A stretch of DNA of 64,000 bases from Haliotis asinina. Its lineage: Eukaryota > Mollusca > Gastropoda > Lepetellida > Haliotidae. Location: positions 23,875,118 through 23,939,117 of the forward strand of contig NC_090280.1 of the NCBI RefSeq assembly GCF_037392515.1, in the 5' to 3' direction. How positions within the stretch are numbered: position 1 is the stretch's first letter; each line of letters begins with the position of its first letter. Below are positions 21,640 through 32,287 of this stretch, one piece after another. The notes beneath the pieces were generated by a model. That model saw nothing but the letters and a program-made list of their open reading frames with translations, was not told the DNA's origin and did not search any database. Both the position numbers and the translations under genes were made by a program.

Positions 21640-22689
21640 GGACTGACAGAGTGCTTACTTTGCATGACAAGGCACGGAAGATACTGAAATGGCAGGGATA
21701 AATATTTTTAGAGTGCCTTGTGCTAAGACTGCAGCATGAGACACTCATAAAAGTAATGCCCACCATGATTATTTAATGGAAAAGTTTGACCAACACAAAT
21801 GATTCAAAATCTATTTTTGTACCCCATGAAACTGTTAACATCACCATTTCTCTCCAAAGTGGATAACAGGAAACCTTGTCTTGGATGTCAACATAGTTTG
21901 TGGGTTACGCCATTCACACTATCACGAAATGACTGAAATCAGGGTCTTGAATGCGGTCTAATTGTGGTGATCCTATCAGATCTTATAAGATCTCAAGGTC
22001 AGTCATGACAATCATGTTGATGGTGAACAAAATTTGGACGATTAAAAAATTTTCTATTGTTATCCGTCAATCATGATTATTGCATGTTGAATCATGTTGC
22101 ATCATAACAAAACACAAAATCTCGCTTACTTCCAAATTGTGGTGAATGGAATCAGTTGTGGACAAGACAAAAACCACAATGGTTGTGGGTTGAAGTGTTC
22201 ACTCTGTAGAAGTTCAAGAAACAAAGGTAGCCCATGACCAGTCGGGCTGTATGTATATCCGACAGTGTGAACCTAGCATTAGTTTATGGGTCAAGGACAA
22301 CATGAAGCTGAACTATTCTTACAGTCATTATAATGCTCAGGAAATCCACACCAGAAGTTTGCAGATGAACATGAAGTTTACGGATTTATTGAACAATACA
22401 TTGAAATGGCATATTGTTGTAAACTGGATCATCAAAAAGTATGAGTACAATTATTTTCATGACGACACACCAAAATTTTGTAGCTGTTGCCCTATAACAT
22501 CCTGTCTTACTGTCCAACCAACATTAGAATGAGGTGTGTGAAAGATGTGTAAGTGAGAAGGGACTGGGGAGCGTGTTGTGAACTGATTCATTATCTACTC
22601 AAAGGGGGAACAGGGTTGAAAACATCACAATCTTCACACTCTATATTTGGTAGACAGGGTCAAGTCATTCATTCACAAATATGTGAGGT
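21640..22689. other. TLCD5 first intron, nothing recognised
   Basis: No exon or named repeat. atcaaatcatgttgatggtg and atcaatcatgttgcatcat style words recur at 22000-22110, suggesting an old degraded repeat. Confidence 0.35.
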
Positions 22690-23530
22690 TGCCTTCAATG
22701 TCATTCCGTACATGTGCACTATTTCCGACAGCACAAGCAGTGCACTAAAAAAGCCAGTGATGCTACTGATATATCTGTCAGTACCTTGCGCAAAATATGT
22801 GACAAACGTAAATGCATTCCAGTGATGGGTACCAGCAAGTTCATAAGCCATGGGAAAGTGTGTACTCCAACCAAAGGGAAAATTGAATTTGACGATTTTT
22901 ATAAAAGTGCAGTTGGGAAGTACATTCAACACTGCAGCACAGTACAACCGAGACAATGCCAACACAGACAAGCATTATGAAACTGGCTACTGACAATTTG
23001 GGATACTCAATGAGAAAACAATGTGAAAATGTTTAAGAAAAACTGGTTTCAAATGGCGGAAAACTTGTTCAGACAGACAGGTCCTAATGGAGCGAAAAGC
23101 CATTGTTGCTTGGCGTTTGAGATATCTAGAATAATTTGACAGTACTGTAACGAAAACCATCCAATCGTGTACATAGACAAAACATGGGTACACACCCATC
23201 ACATGGTATCAAAATGTTAACAAACAGATGAGGGAGCTGTTGGCGGAATTCGGGTACCATCGGGGACAGGTCCAAGATGGTTTATAGTCCATGCTGGCAC
23301 ATATGAGGAGTTCATTCCTAATGCTTCCTTGATACTTAAAAGCCAAAGAAAAGAGCAGCTATTGCCATGATGAAATGAATTTCAACAATTCCTCTAAGTA
23401 ACTGCAAGAAAAACTAATCCTAATTCCTAATCTGCCCAAAACTGAACAATGCCCTTTACCATAGCAAACTCTTAGACAGAGCTCCAACAACTGCCAACTG
23501 GAAATATCAAATCAAATTGAGGCTACAATA
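22690..23530 (+). pseudogene. Degraded IS630/Tc1-like DDE transposase
   Basis: Reading across broken frames gives DISVSTLRKICDKRKCIPVM, FYKSAVGKYIQHCSTVQP, KNWFQMAENLFRQTGPNGAK and then PIVYIDKTWVHTHH, WFIVHAGTYEEFIPNASLIL and KSQRKE. This order matches an invertebrate DDE-superfamily transposase with PIVYLDETWVNTHH and IVLHAG motifs that I know from aphid and mollusc genomes. The catalytic DE of D-E-T-W reads D-K-T-W here, and stops follow. It is a dead copy in the long TLCD5 intron. No terminal repeats were found. Confidence 0.6.
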
Positions 23531-23609
23531 GCATGATATACTTTTTACACTTTAATGTTGAAGGCTGAATTGCTTGCAGGAAGGCAGGGGTACTTTAATA
23601 CACTGTACA

Positions 23610-23850
23610 AGGTTGGTTGGTTGTGTAACACTGCACTCAGAAATATTCCAGGTATATGGTGGCAGTCTGTAAATAATCAAATCTGGACCAGACAATCCAG
23701 TGATCAACAGCATGAGCACTGATCTAACAGCTGGGACACCATAACATGTCAACCAAATCAGACCACCAAATCCTGTTACTAAATGTTAGTCACATCTATG
23801 ACAAGCATGGGTTGCTGAAGACCAATTCTTACTGCATCTTCATGGGTCAG
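23610..23850 (+). repeat. Dispersed repeat, tctgtaaataatcaaatctg family
   Basis: atattccaggtatatggtgg, cagtctgtaaataatcaaat, gtgatcaacagcatgagcac and catgggttgctgaagaccaa. Confidence 0.85.
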
Positions 23851-26350
23851 TTATATATAAATCTGAATGTTCCATATTATATTAAAAACAACCACAAAAT
23901 TGTTCTGACTTTTAAAAATGTGAGCATTTAAAAGATAATCATTTTCAGGAAAATTCAATGGCCAGATGCAAATAATTAAGAATCCCAAATCTTCTTACTG
24001 GAAAGTATTTCAATACAATTACATCAAACAGCAGCTCAGCTGCAAGGAACTTCATGTGGAAGGAAAGATGAGAGTAAAGCAAGTGACTGACGAAAAAACA
24101 AACCCGTTCATCAAAAACCATCTATCACTGAATGTACTGAACAGTGTTGACAGAGCAGTCGCTTCATAAGAGTGACAATTTCACCCATTACATATGATAC
24201 AGATAAAACACACATGGAATAGGAACTCAACTCATTCACAATACAGCACTGATATGAGATACTGACTTAAATAATCATAAAATTGTGTAGCAATCCTAAA
24301 TTTGCAGATGGTACTTAATTAACTGATTATCATTCTAATCAAGTGGTGTCATGTTATGGCCACTATAAATAAATATTGCAGTTTATAGCAGTTGTTTTAT
24401 AACTGTTCCAGTCTTTTCTGTACTTTAACTGTCGATGTCACTCATATCTCAGTTCAGTGTCCGACACTTGGCTGTACTGTTATGATAAGGACTCTTGATA
24501 TTTCCCTGTGGACTGCAACTTTTACCATTAATAAAAGTGCACATCAATGGTAGTTAATTTTCATCAGACAATTTTCAATAAAAGTTCATTTCTGGTCCTG
24601 ATTTGACCCTCAAATCTGCAGCAAATGTCAGTAGAAATTCACAATTTCAATTTAAAATATTTTATGTTTTCTTAACATCAAGAAAAGTTTCAAGTAAAGC
24701 ATTTTTCTATGATACCAGTCCACTTGCCCGTGTTTTGTGTGGAATCCTATATAAATCCAAGTGTGAAGCACAGATGTCATTTCTTAGTCAAATAACATGT
24801 ATATCGAACACTTAACAATAAGAACTTTGTGGTCATAAAAATATACCGGTACTACTGTGTGGAGTTATCAAATTTGCCATGTGTGACAATAAGGCAGCAA
24901 ACAAAAGCATCCCTGATATAGCAGCTGATATATCAAAGCAGTTTTTGAAAAATAACTAAAGAGAAAAATGCTTCATTATCATATCACATAACCAGTACTT
25001 AAGTATTTAAACACTGCACTTTTGAAAAAGCTGCTTTGCCCTCTGACCCATAAACCTACTACTATGAATTGTCATGTCAACACCATGCAACATAAAGATA
25101 TGTTACAGAAAGGGACTACAACATGTCATGGTTACTTGGATTTTCCAAACTGGGTTGAATTCACACTTTTCTCACAGGTACTGGCCTGGTATTCTGGGAT
25201 TCAGATATATTTCTAGGACACTGACTGACTGCCATAACCATTACAGATAGATTATAGAGATTGGCTATGATAAAGAAGACTGTCAAATTCCGAGTTGAAA
25301 GATGATGAAAATTTTGAAATCAAAAGATATTTCTTTTGTGAATCAGTGTATCCTCAAAACAAGATTACCAAACAGACATAATCTAATTATTGTTCAGTGA
25401 GCCTTCCACATACAACCATTCCGTTTAGATCAGTTTAGTCACAATACTAATAATACTATTAATAGTGAGCTCAATTAAACCTGACAACTACATCCTTCAG
25501 TTTATTAAAATTTAGGAAGAACCTAGTTAGTCACCTACTTGAGTTTACCTTGTCAGTGAGTCGATGTATATATTATGTATGGCATATTTACATGGCTGAC
25601 ATATGTGTTAACCTCAGCATTATATATATTATAAGCTGTATACATCATGTCTATGTCACCTGTTATCAACATCAGCTGAGATAACACTATCTTCTGTTAT
25701 CAGGTTATCAGTCACAAGGGTAAGACCAAACTGAAGAAATGTTTCATCCCTGTTTCTCTACCACAAAGTTCTCCTCCCCATATCATGTTTTACCCGTTAC
25801 TGACCGATCTCATCCTTAAACATGTCATAGTAAAATAATTACTTGATATCAAATTAGGAACAAAATGCTTACTGAATGAAATACATCCCATTTTAGAAAC
25901 AGTCTCATAGTTTCCCGAGTAAGGAGCCGTGTTGCTCCTGATGTTTCATTTCTTGCACTCAACTTGTAGGAGAAAAAGGGGAAAAGAAGTAATGGGGCAA
26001 AAGTAATAAACTCAAAAATATCTGTATATGATAATATATTCATTCAACAAGTCATAACAATATTATCATAAAAAAAACTACATAAATGCCTCTGAAAAAT
26101 ATTTGAACCTATGTCATAAAATTAACGTAATTATTCAAGCATAATATGTGACGTAATACAATAAACAGATCACAACACTATCATCTGTAATGGCACAAGA
26201 TCAATCCCACAATCCAATAAAATGTTAATCTTTCCTGTTCTTGTGATCCAATTGAGCACAGCACCACACTCAAAAGAATAATTAACTTGAAAGTAAAAAA
26301 TCTAGTTAATCTTAAGTAAATGGAGAAGAGGATGATGTTAAAACATTTTA
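23851..26350. other. TLCD5 first intron, A/T-rich, nothing recognised
   Basis: About 2.5 kb with no coding signal on either strand. Short frames here lack family motifs and are explained by composition. Confidence 0.4.
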
Positions 26351-26354
26351 CTGT

Positions 26355-26460
26355 CAATGAAAGTGAAACAGTATTTATAAAATACATTATAAACAGGATG
26401 TTTTTACTTCTGATGATAAAGTGAAACAGTATTCATAAAATCAGGGATACTCTATAACAG
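26355..26460. repeat. Dispersed repeat shared with 29250-29330 and 57594-57715
   Basis: gaaagtgaaacagtatttat, aaaatacattataaacagga and gatgataaagtgaaacagta match cgatgaaagtgaaatagtat, aaatacaatgtaaacatgat and gatgaagtgaaatagtattc near 57600. Confidence 0.75.
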
Positions 26461-26805
26461 GGATTGGTCACTCGCTTGCTTTCCTTACCATTTCTACTAA
26501 TTAACGTGTGCCTCGTCATGCTCCACTGCACACGTCGACTTGGTTTGTTCTCAGCGCAAATCGGCTGCGCTTAACTGTATTTCAACCAGTTTATTGTCGG
26601 AAACTATCGGCATCTCCCGGAGTAATACTCGGTAAATTGGAGTAGGCTCCCCTGAATGTTGTCACAACAAGCTGGTTACACTTCCTGTCGCTGAATGATG
26701 CATGTGTGGATTAATGAGAGGACTTGAGAATGTGTTTACACATTGCCTTGTTCAAAGACTCTCTGTTTATGTGACAATTTTGATACAGCGTTCGAAACGA
26801 TCGCC

Positions 26806-27225
26806 AGCCCAGAGGCCCAGCGTCGGTTGTTAATCAGGCCAACAGTTTCAGTTATCTGCAGGCCCTTGTGGTCTTCTGTCAATTAGATCTCATTTCTTTT
26901 CAACTAGCATCTTGCCCATAATTTGTATTAATGTTCAGGAATTATCCCTGATCCTTCATGTTAGGATAACTTCCAGTTTCACTTCACAGTATTATATATT
27001 CAGTGCCGCATAGGAATGTCAGCAGTCTATAACTAATGTAAACTTCTCTGTGCTCCATACACTTCACTAATGGATTTTGTAGGGACTGTGAAACTCTCTA
27101 CAATGAAGACTATTTTGTTTTTATTGGTTTGATTTCAACAAAATGGGTATGCAGACTTTAAAGACTGCAAGTGGCAGCAAGCCCTGATGGCCAAATGGCA
27201 AACCAAAGAACTGCAAACACTGTTA
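26806..27225. repeat. Dispersed repeat, second copy of the 20285 family
   Basis: See the copy at 20285-20760; the blocks are collinear over about 400 bases. Confidence 0.8.
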
Positions 27226-27759
27226 TTATATGTATTTGAAATGATCTGTTACACAATTAAAATGTATCATTATGTTTCAGTGGTTTTCTGTTTGTGTGGA
27301 ATGCTTAGGCTGCATAAAAATATGTTTCTCGGGCACATTCTTTTCAAAAGTGACGAGTAAGACTTTGATTTTTAATTTTTGATAGAAAAAATGTGATGAG
27401 GGAGGAACACATTTTTATTTCTTTTTCCTTCAGGAATACAGTTTGGAAAGTTAAGCACATGTTAATGAGTTGTAGATTCAGTCACTCTCATTCTTACAGA
27501 CACTCAGTCTATAATGGACAAATGGACGGTCGTGGCAAAGTCGAAATTATTTTTTTTAAGAGGGCAGTTAATGAAGATGACCAGATGTCTTCCTGCATGT
27601 GCGCAATTGCATGGATACTGACAGAATGTCAACTGACAGTCACTCCCACCTAAAAAAACAGAAAGTTTAAAACCATCACAAAGCGTTAAAAAGTCCTTTG
27701 CAGTTTTGTCAAATATCAACAATAGTTTCAGAACTAAAACATTCAAGCATCAAAGGCAT

Positions 27760-28925
27760 CCATGGCAGATTAGAACAGATCAGATATGTCATACCTCACA
27801 CTTTCACCAGATAGAATATTCCCCTCAATACTTAGAGGTGTATTTGAAAGAAATGAATTTTAGGACGACTGAACACATTCAAACATTGGCTTGTAGAAAT
27901 GAGTGATCAGATCAGATCAACGATATGTCATATTTTTCACACACATGAAATACTTGTGAACGTATACACTCTACCAATTATTTTTTAATTCATAAAATCA
28001 TCACTATTACTTCCAAACACCTCTTACCAGATGGAACGTTTCCCTAACAGAAATTAAAGGTGTGTGTGAAAGAAGTTTTTTGAGCAATAACTAGAAACAC
28101 TCAAAAAATGCTGTGTAGTATTTCAATGGCGGATCAGAACAGATCAGCGAGATGACACGTTTTTCACACACCTCAAATACATCCTAACAATATGTTTAGA
28201 TTATCAAATTATAAATATTACCTGCAAACACCTTTCGGGTCATAGTATATTCCCCTCATAAATATTTAAGGTGCATGTGAAAGAGGTTTGGGAGCAATAA
28301 CTAGAAACACTCAAAGTTACACTATTTCAATGGCGGATCAGAACAGAACCGCGAGATGGCACATTTTTCAACACCTCAAAAACACCCTACCGATTTTTTG
28401 TAAATTATAAAATTAGCACTATTACTTCCAAACACCTTTCACTAGATGGTATGTTCCCCTAATGGAAATTAAAAGTGTATGTGAATGAAGTTTTTGAAGC
28501 TGAAACAAAAGCACTCAAACAACGCCGTGGAATATTTCAATGGCGGATCGGACCAGATCAGCGAGATGGCACATATTTCACACACCTCGAGTACGTCCTA
28601 ACAATTTATTTTAGATTATGAAACTACCACTATTACCTGCAAACACCTTTTGCCTGATGGTAAATTCCCCTCATAAAAATTAAAGGTGTAAGTGAAAGAC
28701 GGTGATGAGTAATATCTAGACACACTTCAAACAACGGCGTGTAGTATTTCAATGGCGCATCAGATCAGATCGGCGATCTGCCACATTTTTCACACACCCC
28801 AATTAAACCCCAACATGTTTTTAAGTCACAAAACTATCACTATTGCTTGCAGACACCTTTCAACTAAAGGTATATTTCCCTGCTAAAACATAAAGGAATG
28901 TGTGAAAGAAGCTTTTATTGACGAA
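27760..28925. repeat. Satellite-like array, ~200-215 bp monomers
   Basis: Five to six diverged monomers. Each has a head like tcaatggcggatcagaacag with atcagcgagatg, then ttttcacacacctcaaatac, aacacctttc...tattcccctcataa and aaaggtgtatgtgaaagaag. Head motifs occur near 27763, 27905, 28130, 28330, 28540 and 28750. It lies in the first intron of TLCD5, just downstream of its promoter. Confidence 0.88.
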
Positions 28926-29072
28926 ACTCAGTCTATCTTCGCTGTGTACCGACAATTGAAGCCAGAGAGTTACAAGATGCCGACTTGAAACTTTACTACA
29001 AAGATATTTCCTTATACTGACACTAATTACAAATATGTGACTAGAACTGAAGTAACAGAACAGGTGACTTAC

Positions 29073-29260
29073 CTTCTACGTGTAGGTTCCGAGTTGTCAC
29101 AAAACTCAGCGAATGTAATCAGCTGTTGAAAATGAACCGAGCTCAATCTTAAATACTAAGCCGCCGCCATATTGTCTCGACCGGTCACGTGACAAAGCGA
29201 GACATACGTTCAGCGGTTTTTCGAGGAGTTTCACCTCCCCTCTCTATATAGGCTCCCTGA
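29073..29260 (-). promoter_or_regulatory. Probable TLCD5 promoter and untranslated exon 1
   Basis: Read on the minus strand: TATA-like cctatatagagagg (29242-29255 region), the palindromic E-box GTCACGTGAC (29191-29200 region; the consensus CLEAR/USF site), a YY1-like caatatggcggcggc, and then an exon ending ACACGTAGAAG at 29073 before the donor gtaagt. Joining it to the acceptor at 21611 gives a 5'UTR of about 100 bases. The link is inferred from orientation and splice sites only. Confidence 0.5.
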
Positions 29261-29980
29261 TAAAATACAGTAAGAACAAAGTAAATAACTGGAGAACAGG
29301 ATATTTTGTAATAGCTATTTTTCTGATAACGTTTTGACTCATTTCTTCTTTTTTGAATCACTGGACCTACTTACATATGGATAGTATGTGAAAGAGTGGA
29401 AACTTGGCCAAGGGTTTATGGCATGAGGTTGCCAAAAGACACTTGCTCTATGTATAGCTGAGAGCCGCGGTGATGTCCTATACTGTCAAAACATGACCCT
29501 GCATCGTGGCCGAGAACACCACCTTCATAAATCCTATTCAGAATCTTGTGACCAATTACTCCTCATTTTTCCTTTTGACTTTTTAAATGTATACCCCCTG
29601 GGTTTTGGACTGATCCATGTACTGACATGTGAGTCAGTGACAAAGTTTAAACAATAGTGCAACACAAAACAAGCAGATGGCTCATGGTTGGCAACGTCAA
29701 ATACTCACTTCAGTTATTGTGAAAACTTTAGTTTGAAAAGAAAATCCAGGGAACCTGTAGGAATCTAGACTTGCTTCATGTAAGGCTTTAGCACTGCAGA
29801 GAAGGTTTGACATTAGGCAAAATAATGTGGTTCAGGGACTGTGACCGTGAGACAGACTACTTCAAATATACACGTTCACTAACTAATATGGCAAGGTTCT
29901 TACTGGAGCTTTCGCGAGTGGTTTGCCATTTCGGGATTTGTATTTGTTTACGTCGGATGTTCGGCTAGAATATAGACACC

Positions 29981-30133
29981 ATGGTGGACAAGCATTATCA
30001 GAATAAGAAATCCCGAACCGGCTCATATGAATGTTCTTATGATATATTTAAAATCTGGGAAGTGACAGGAACTATAAAGTCGGCATTCCATGAAGGAAAT
30101 ATGTTGTCATCTTTGGCATTACCTGCAGACTAG
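29981..30133 (+). CDS. Small ORF with strong start context, unrecognised
   Basis: A 50-codon frame with start context gacaccATGGTGG, encoding MVDKHYQNKKSRTGSYECSY and ending LSSLALPAD. It sits between the divergent promoters of TLCD5 and the RIIa gene. No family is recognised and there is no membrane segment. It may be chance or an upstream exon. Confidence 0.2.
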   Translation: MVDKHYQNKKSRTGSYECSYDIFKIWEVTGTIKSAFHEGNMLSSLALPAD

Positions 30134-30394
30134 AACCACATAACGCTCAACTCGTCGCGAAAGCAACAAGTGTTTTCTACATGGAGGCTGCCATCTTGGT
30201 TACACCGCTTAAGAGTAGGCAACTCATCGGTTGGTTAAAAAATGAACATCTGAACTGTTTCGAGAAAGGATTAATATTTGCAGATGTCCGTGTATATAAC
30301 AGTACACTGTACATTGAAACCTTTTCTTTGTAGGGCGTATTACAATACAATTATTGTTTTTCTGAAACACATTTTCGCTGCTGGTCTATAATAA

Positions 30395-30487
30395 CATTGT
30401 GACGTCATTGTAAATAACGGGCGTTTACCTGGAAACGCAGATACAAATAAGGTGATGAAAATTCACACTTCTCTGAATCAACAATGG
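30395..30487 (+). promoter_or_regulatory. Probable promoter / 5'UTR exon of the RIIa-domain gene
   Basis: CRE octamer TGACGTCA at 30400-30407, and an RFX X-box-like palindrome gtttacctggaaac at 30423-30436 (two mismatches from GTTTCCATGGAAAC). An exon-like end caacaatg follows, then the donor gtaagt at 30488. The next good acceptor is at 32287. Confidence 0.45.
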
Positions 30488-31006
30488 TAAGTGTGCATAT
30501 GCATCCCCCTGTATATAAGACAGCGCACTTGCTTAGTTGACTTTGTTTTGTTTGTCATCTTCAGTTGTCATAATCCCGCAGACAGCCTATTTAGGCGGTA
30601 TATTCAAAATCGAACAAAACGCACTCCTCTAATGTGTCCTCTAGCTACTTCTAGTTGTTAAATAGCCTAATGCGCCTGGTTTCGTTGTGGCCAATATTTA
30701 CATAACACGATATCCAGAACTACATATTTCAATGTAAACATGATTGTTGTAACAATATTTTCAAAGAAATTGTACGTGTGCATTTTCCCCGTTATTAGCC
30801 TTGGTGTATTTATTATACAATAACAGACACCAGTGTGCGAAATAGTTTCAAATTTTTGCTTGGCTGGGCAAGATTACTGAATACTGGACACCTTCTGCCA
30901 TCTTTGAAAGCAAGCAAGTTTTAGCCGGTCCGGCTAACTATGTCCAAAAGTTACCAGCCCACAAAATTAGTCACTAGTTCGAAATTTGATTAATATTGAA
31001 TAAAGA
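30488..31006. other. Putative intron 1, nothing recognised
   Basis: No repeat or exon could be named. Confidence 0.35.
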
Positions 31007-31310
31007 AACTAGGCGAAGATTACAAACAGGTAAAACACCATGAAACAATAAATCCAAAAATACATGGCTGAATTTCTGAAATATTCTGAAATGATGATGA
31101 TGATGATGATGATGAACATTTTTATCAGGCTATTTGAAAGTGTATCTTAACACAACAAGTCGAAGAGTGTGATGTATTTACAAAATGACCCCATGAAAAT
31201 TCACTAGCGAGTTCGATCATTAACTGTGGAGATTTACTGGTCCGACTGGAATTTTCCCTGGCATGGACCATCCAGACCAGTGGTTATTTTGCACACCGAC
31301 AGACACAAAC
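31007..31310 (+). repeat. Dispersed repeat shared with 11934-12160
   Basis: aaagaaactaggcgaagatt, aggtaaaacaccatgaaaca, a (GAT)n run at 31093-31112, and gtggttattttgcacaccga. Confidence 0.6.
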
Positions 31311-31432
31311 TTCTATTTTTTGCCATTATAATAATACTTCAGATAATGGAAGTTACAGTACCAAAATTCAGAAACTTTTGAAGTAAAATCCAACCAATAT
31401 AGCTATAGGAATATCGGATACCTTGTATCACA

Positions 31433-31497
31433 TCACCCTAACCCTAACTCAAACCCTAAATGTTGCCCTAAGCCTAAACTAAACCCTAACCGTAGCC
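31433..31497. repeat. Degenerate interstitial telomere-like repeat
   Basis: caccctaaccctaactcaaa, ccctaaatgttgccctaagc and ctaaactaaaccctaaccgt: eight or so variants of CCCTAA, the metazoan telomere hexamer, in the putative first intron of the RIIa gene. Confidence 0.75.
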
Positions 31498-31739
31498 AAA
31501 TGTAAGCTTGCTTGCTTTCAAAGTTGGCAGGTGTCAGGTATTCTGTAATCCAACCAGTACAGTATTACTGCTTAAATCATGGTTATTGAAAACATGGAAG
31601 AACAAATATTTGGCCCTCCCTAAAAACAGTAGGCCTGAAGTAAATGCATCCATTAGTAAATGTAATTTTAATTACCACATACAAAATCCAAATGCTACAT
31701 TTTGTTGAAATGTGGCACTACTGGATATCACTGATGACC

Positions 31740-31995
31740 TTGTTGGGTTGTAACCCGTGAAGGTCCGGGGTAGAATAGGCCTTCAGCAACCCATGCTTGC
31801 CATAAAAAGCGACTGTGCTTGTTGTAAGAGGCAACTAATGGGATTGGGTGGTCAGACTCGCTGACTTGGTCAACACATGTCATCGGTTCCCAGTTGTGCA
31901 GATCGATGCTCATGCTGTTGATCGCTGGATTGTTTGGTCCAGCCTTGATTATTTACAGACCGCAGCCATATAGCTGGAATAATGCTGAATGTGGC
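31740..31995 (-). repeat. Dispersed repeat, reverse copy of the tctgtaaataatc family
   Basis: aggccttcagcaacccatgc, cttgttgtaagaggcaacta, gcagatcgatgctcatgctg and ccagccttgattatttacag. Confidence 0.85.
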
Positions 31996-32287
31996 ATAAA
32001 CCTAAACTCACTCACACTCTTCATGAAACTTCTCTTTTCTAGTACATTTATGTTTCGATGATCAATTTCCAGTATATATATATTGCTTTGATATCCATTC
32101 ATCCCTTAGCTCTGCTGCTTTCAGCTATATTGTATAATGGTTCAAGTAGTGTAGTGTCAAGTGTCACTCTTTAGGTAGCATCAAATATACATAGGAAATA
32201 ATGTCCAGTAAATTGCTTGTGTATCCATCACTTACAGTCATCTGTGCATTTTCATAATGTGTTTCATTAAGTATTTTTGTTGAACAG

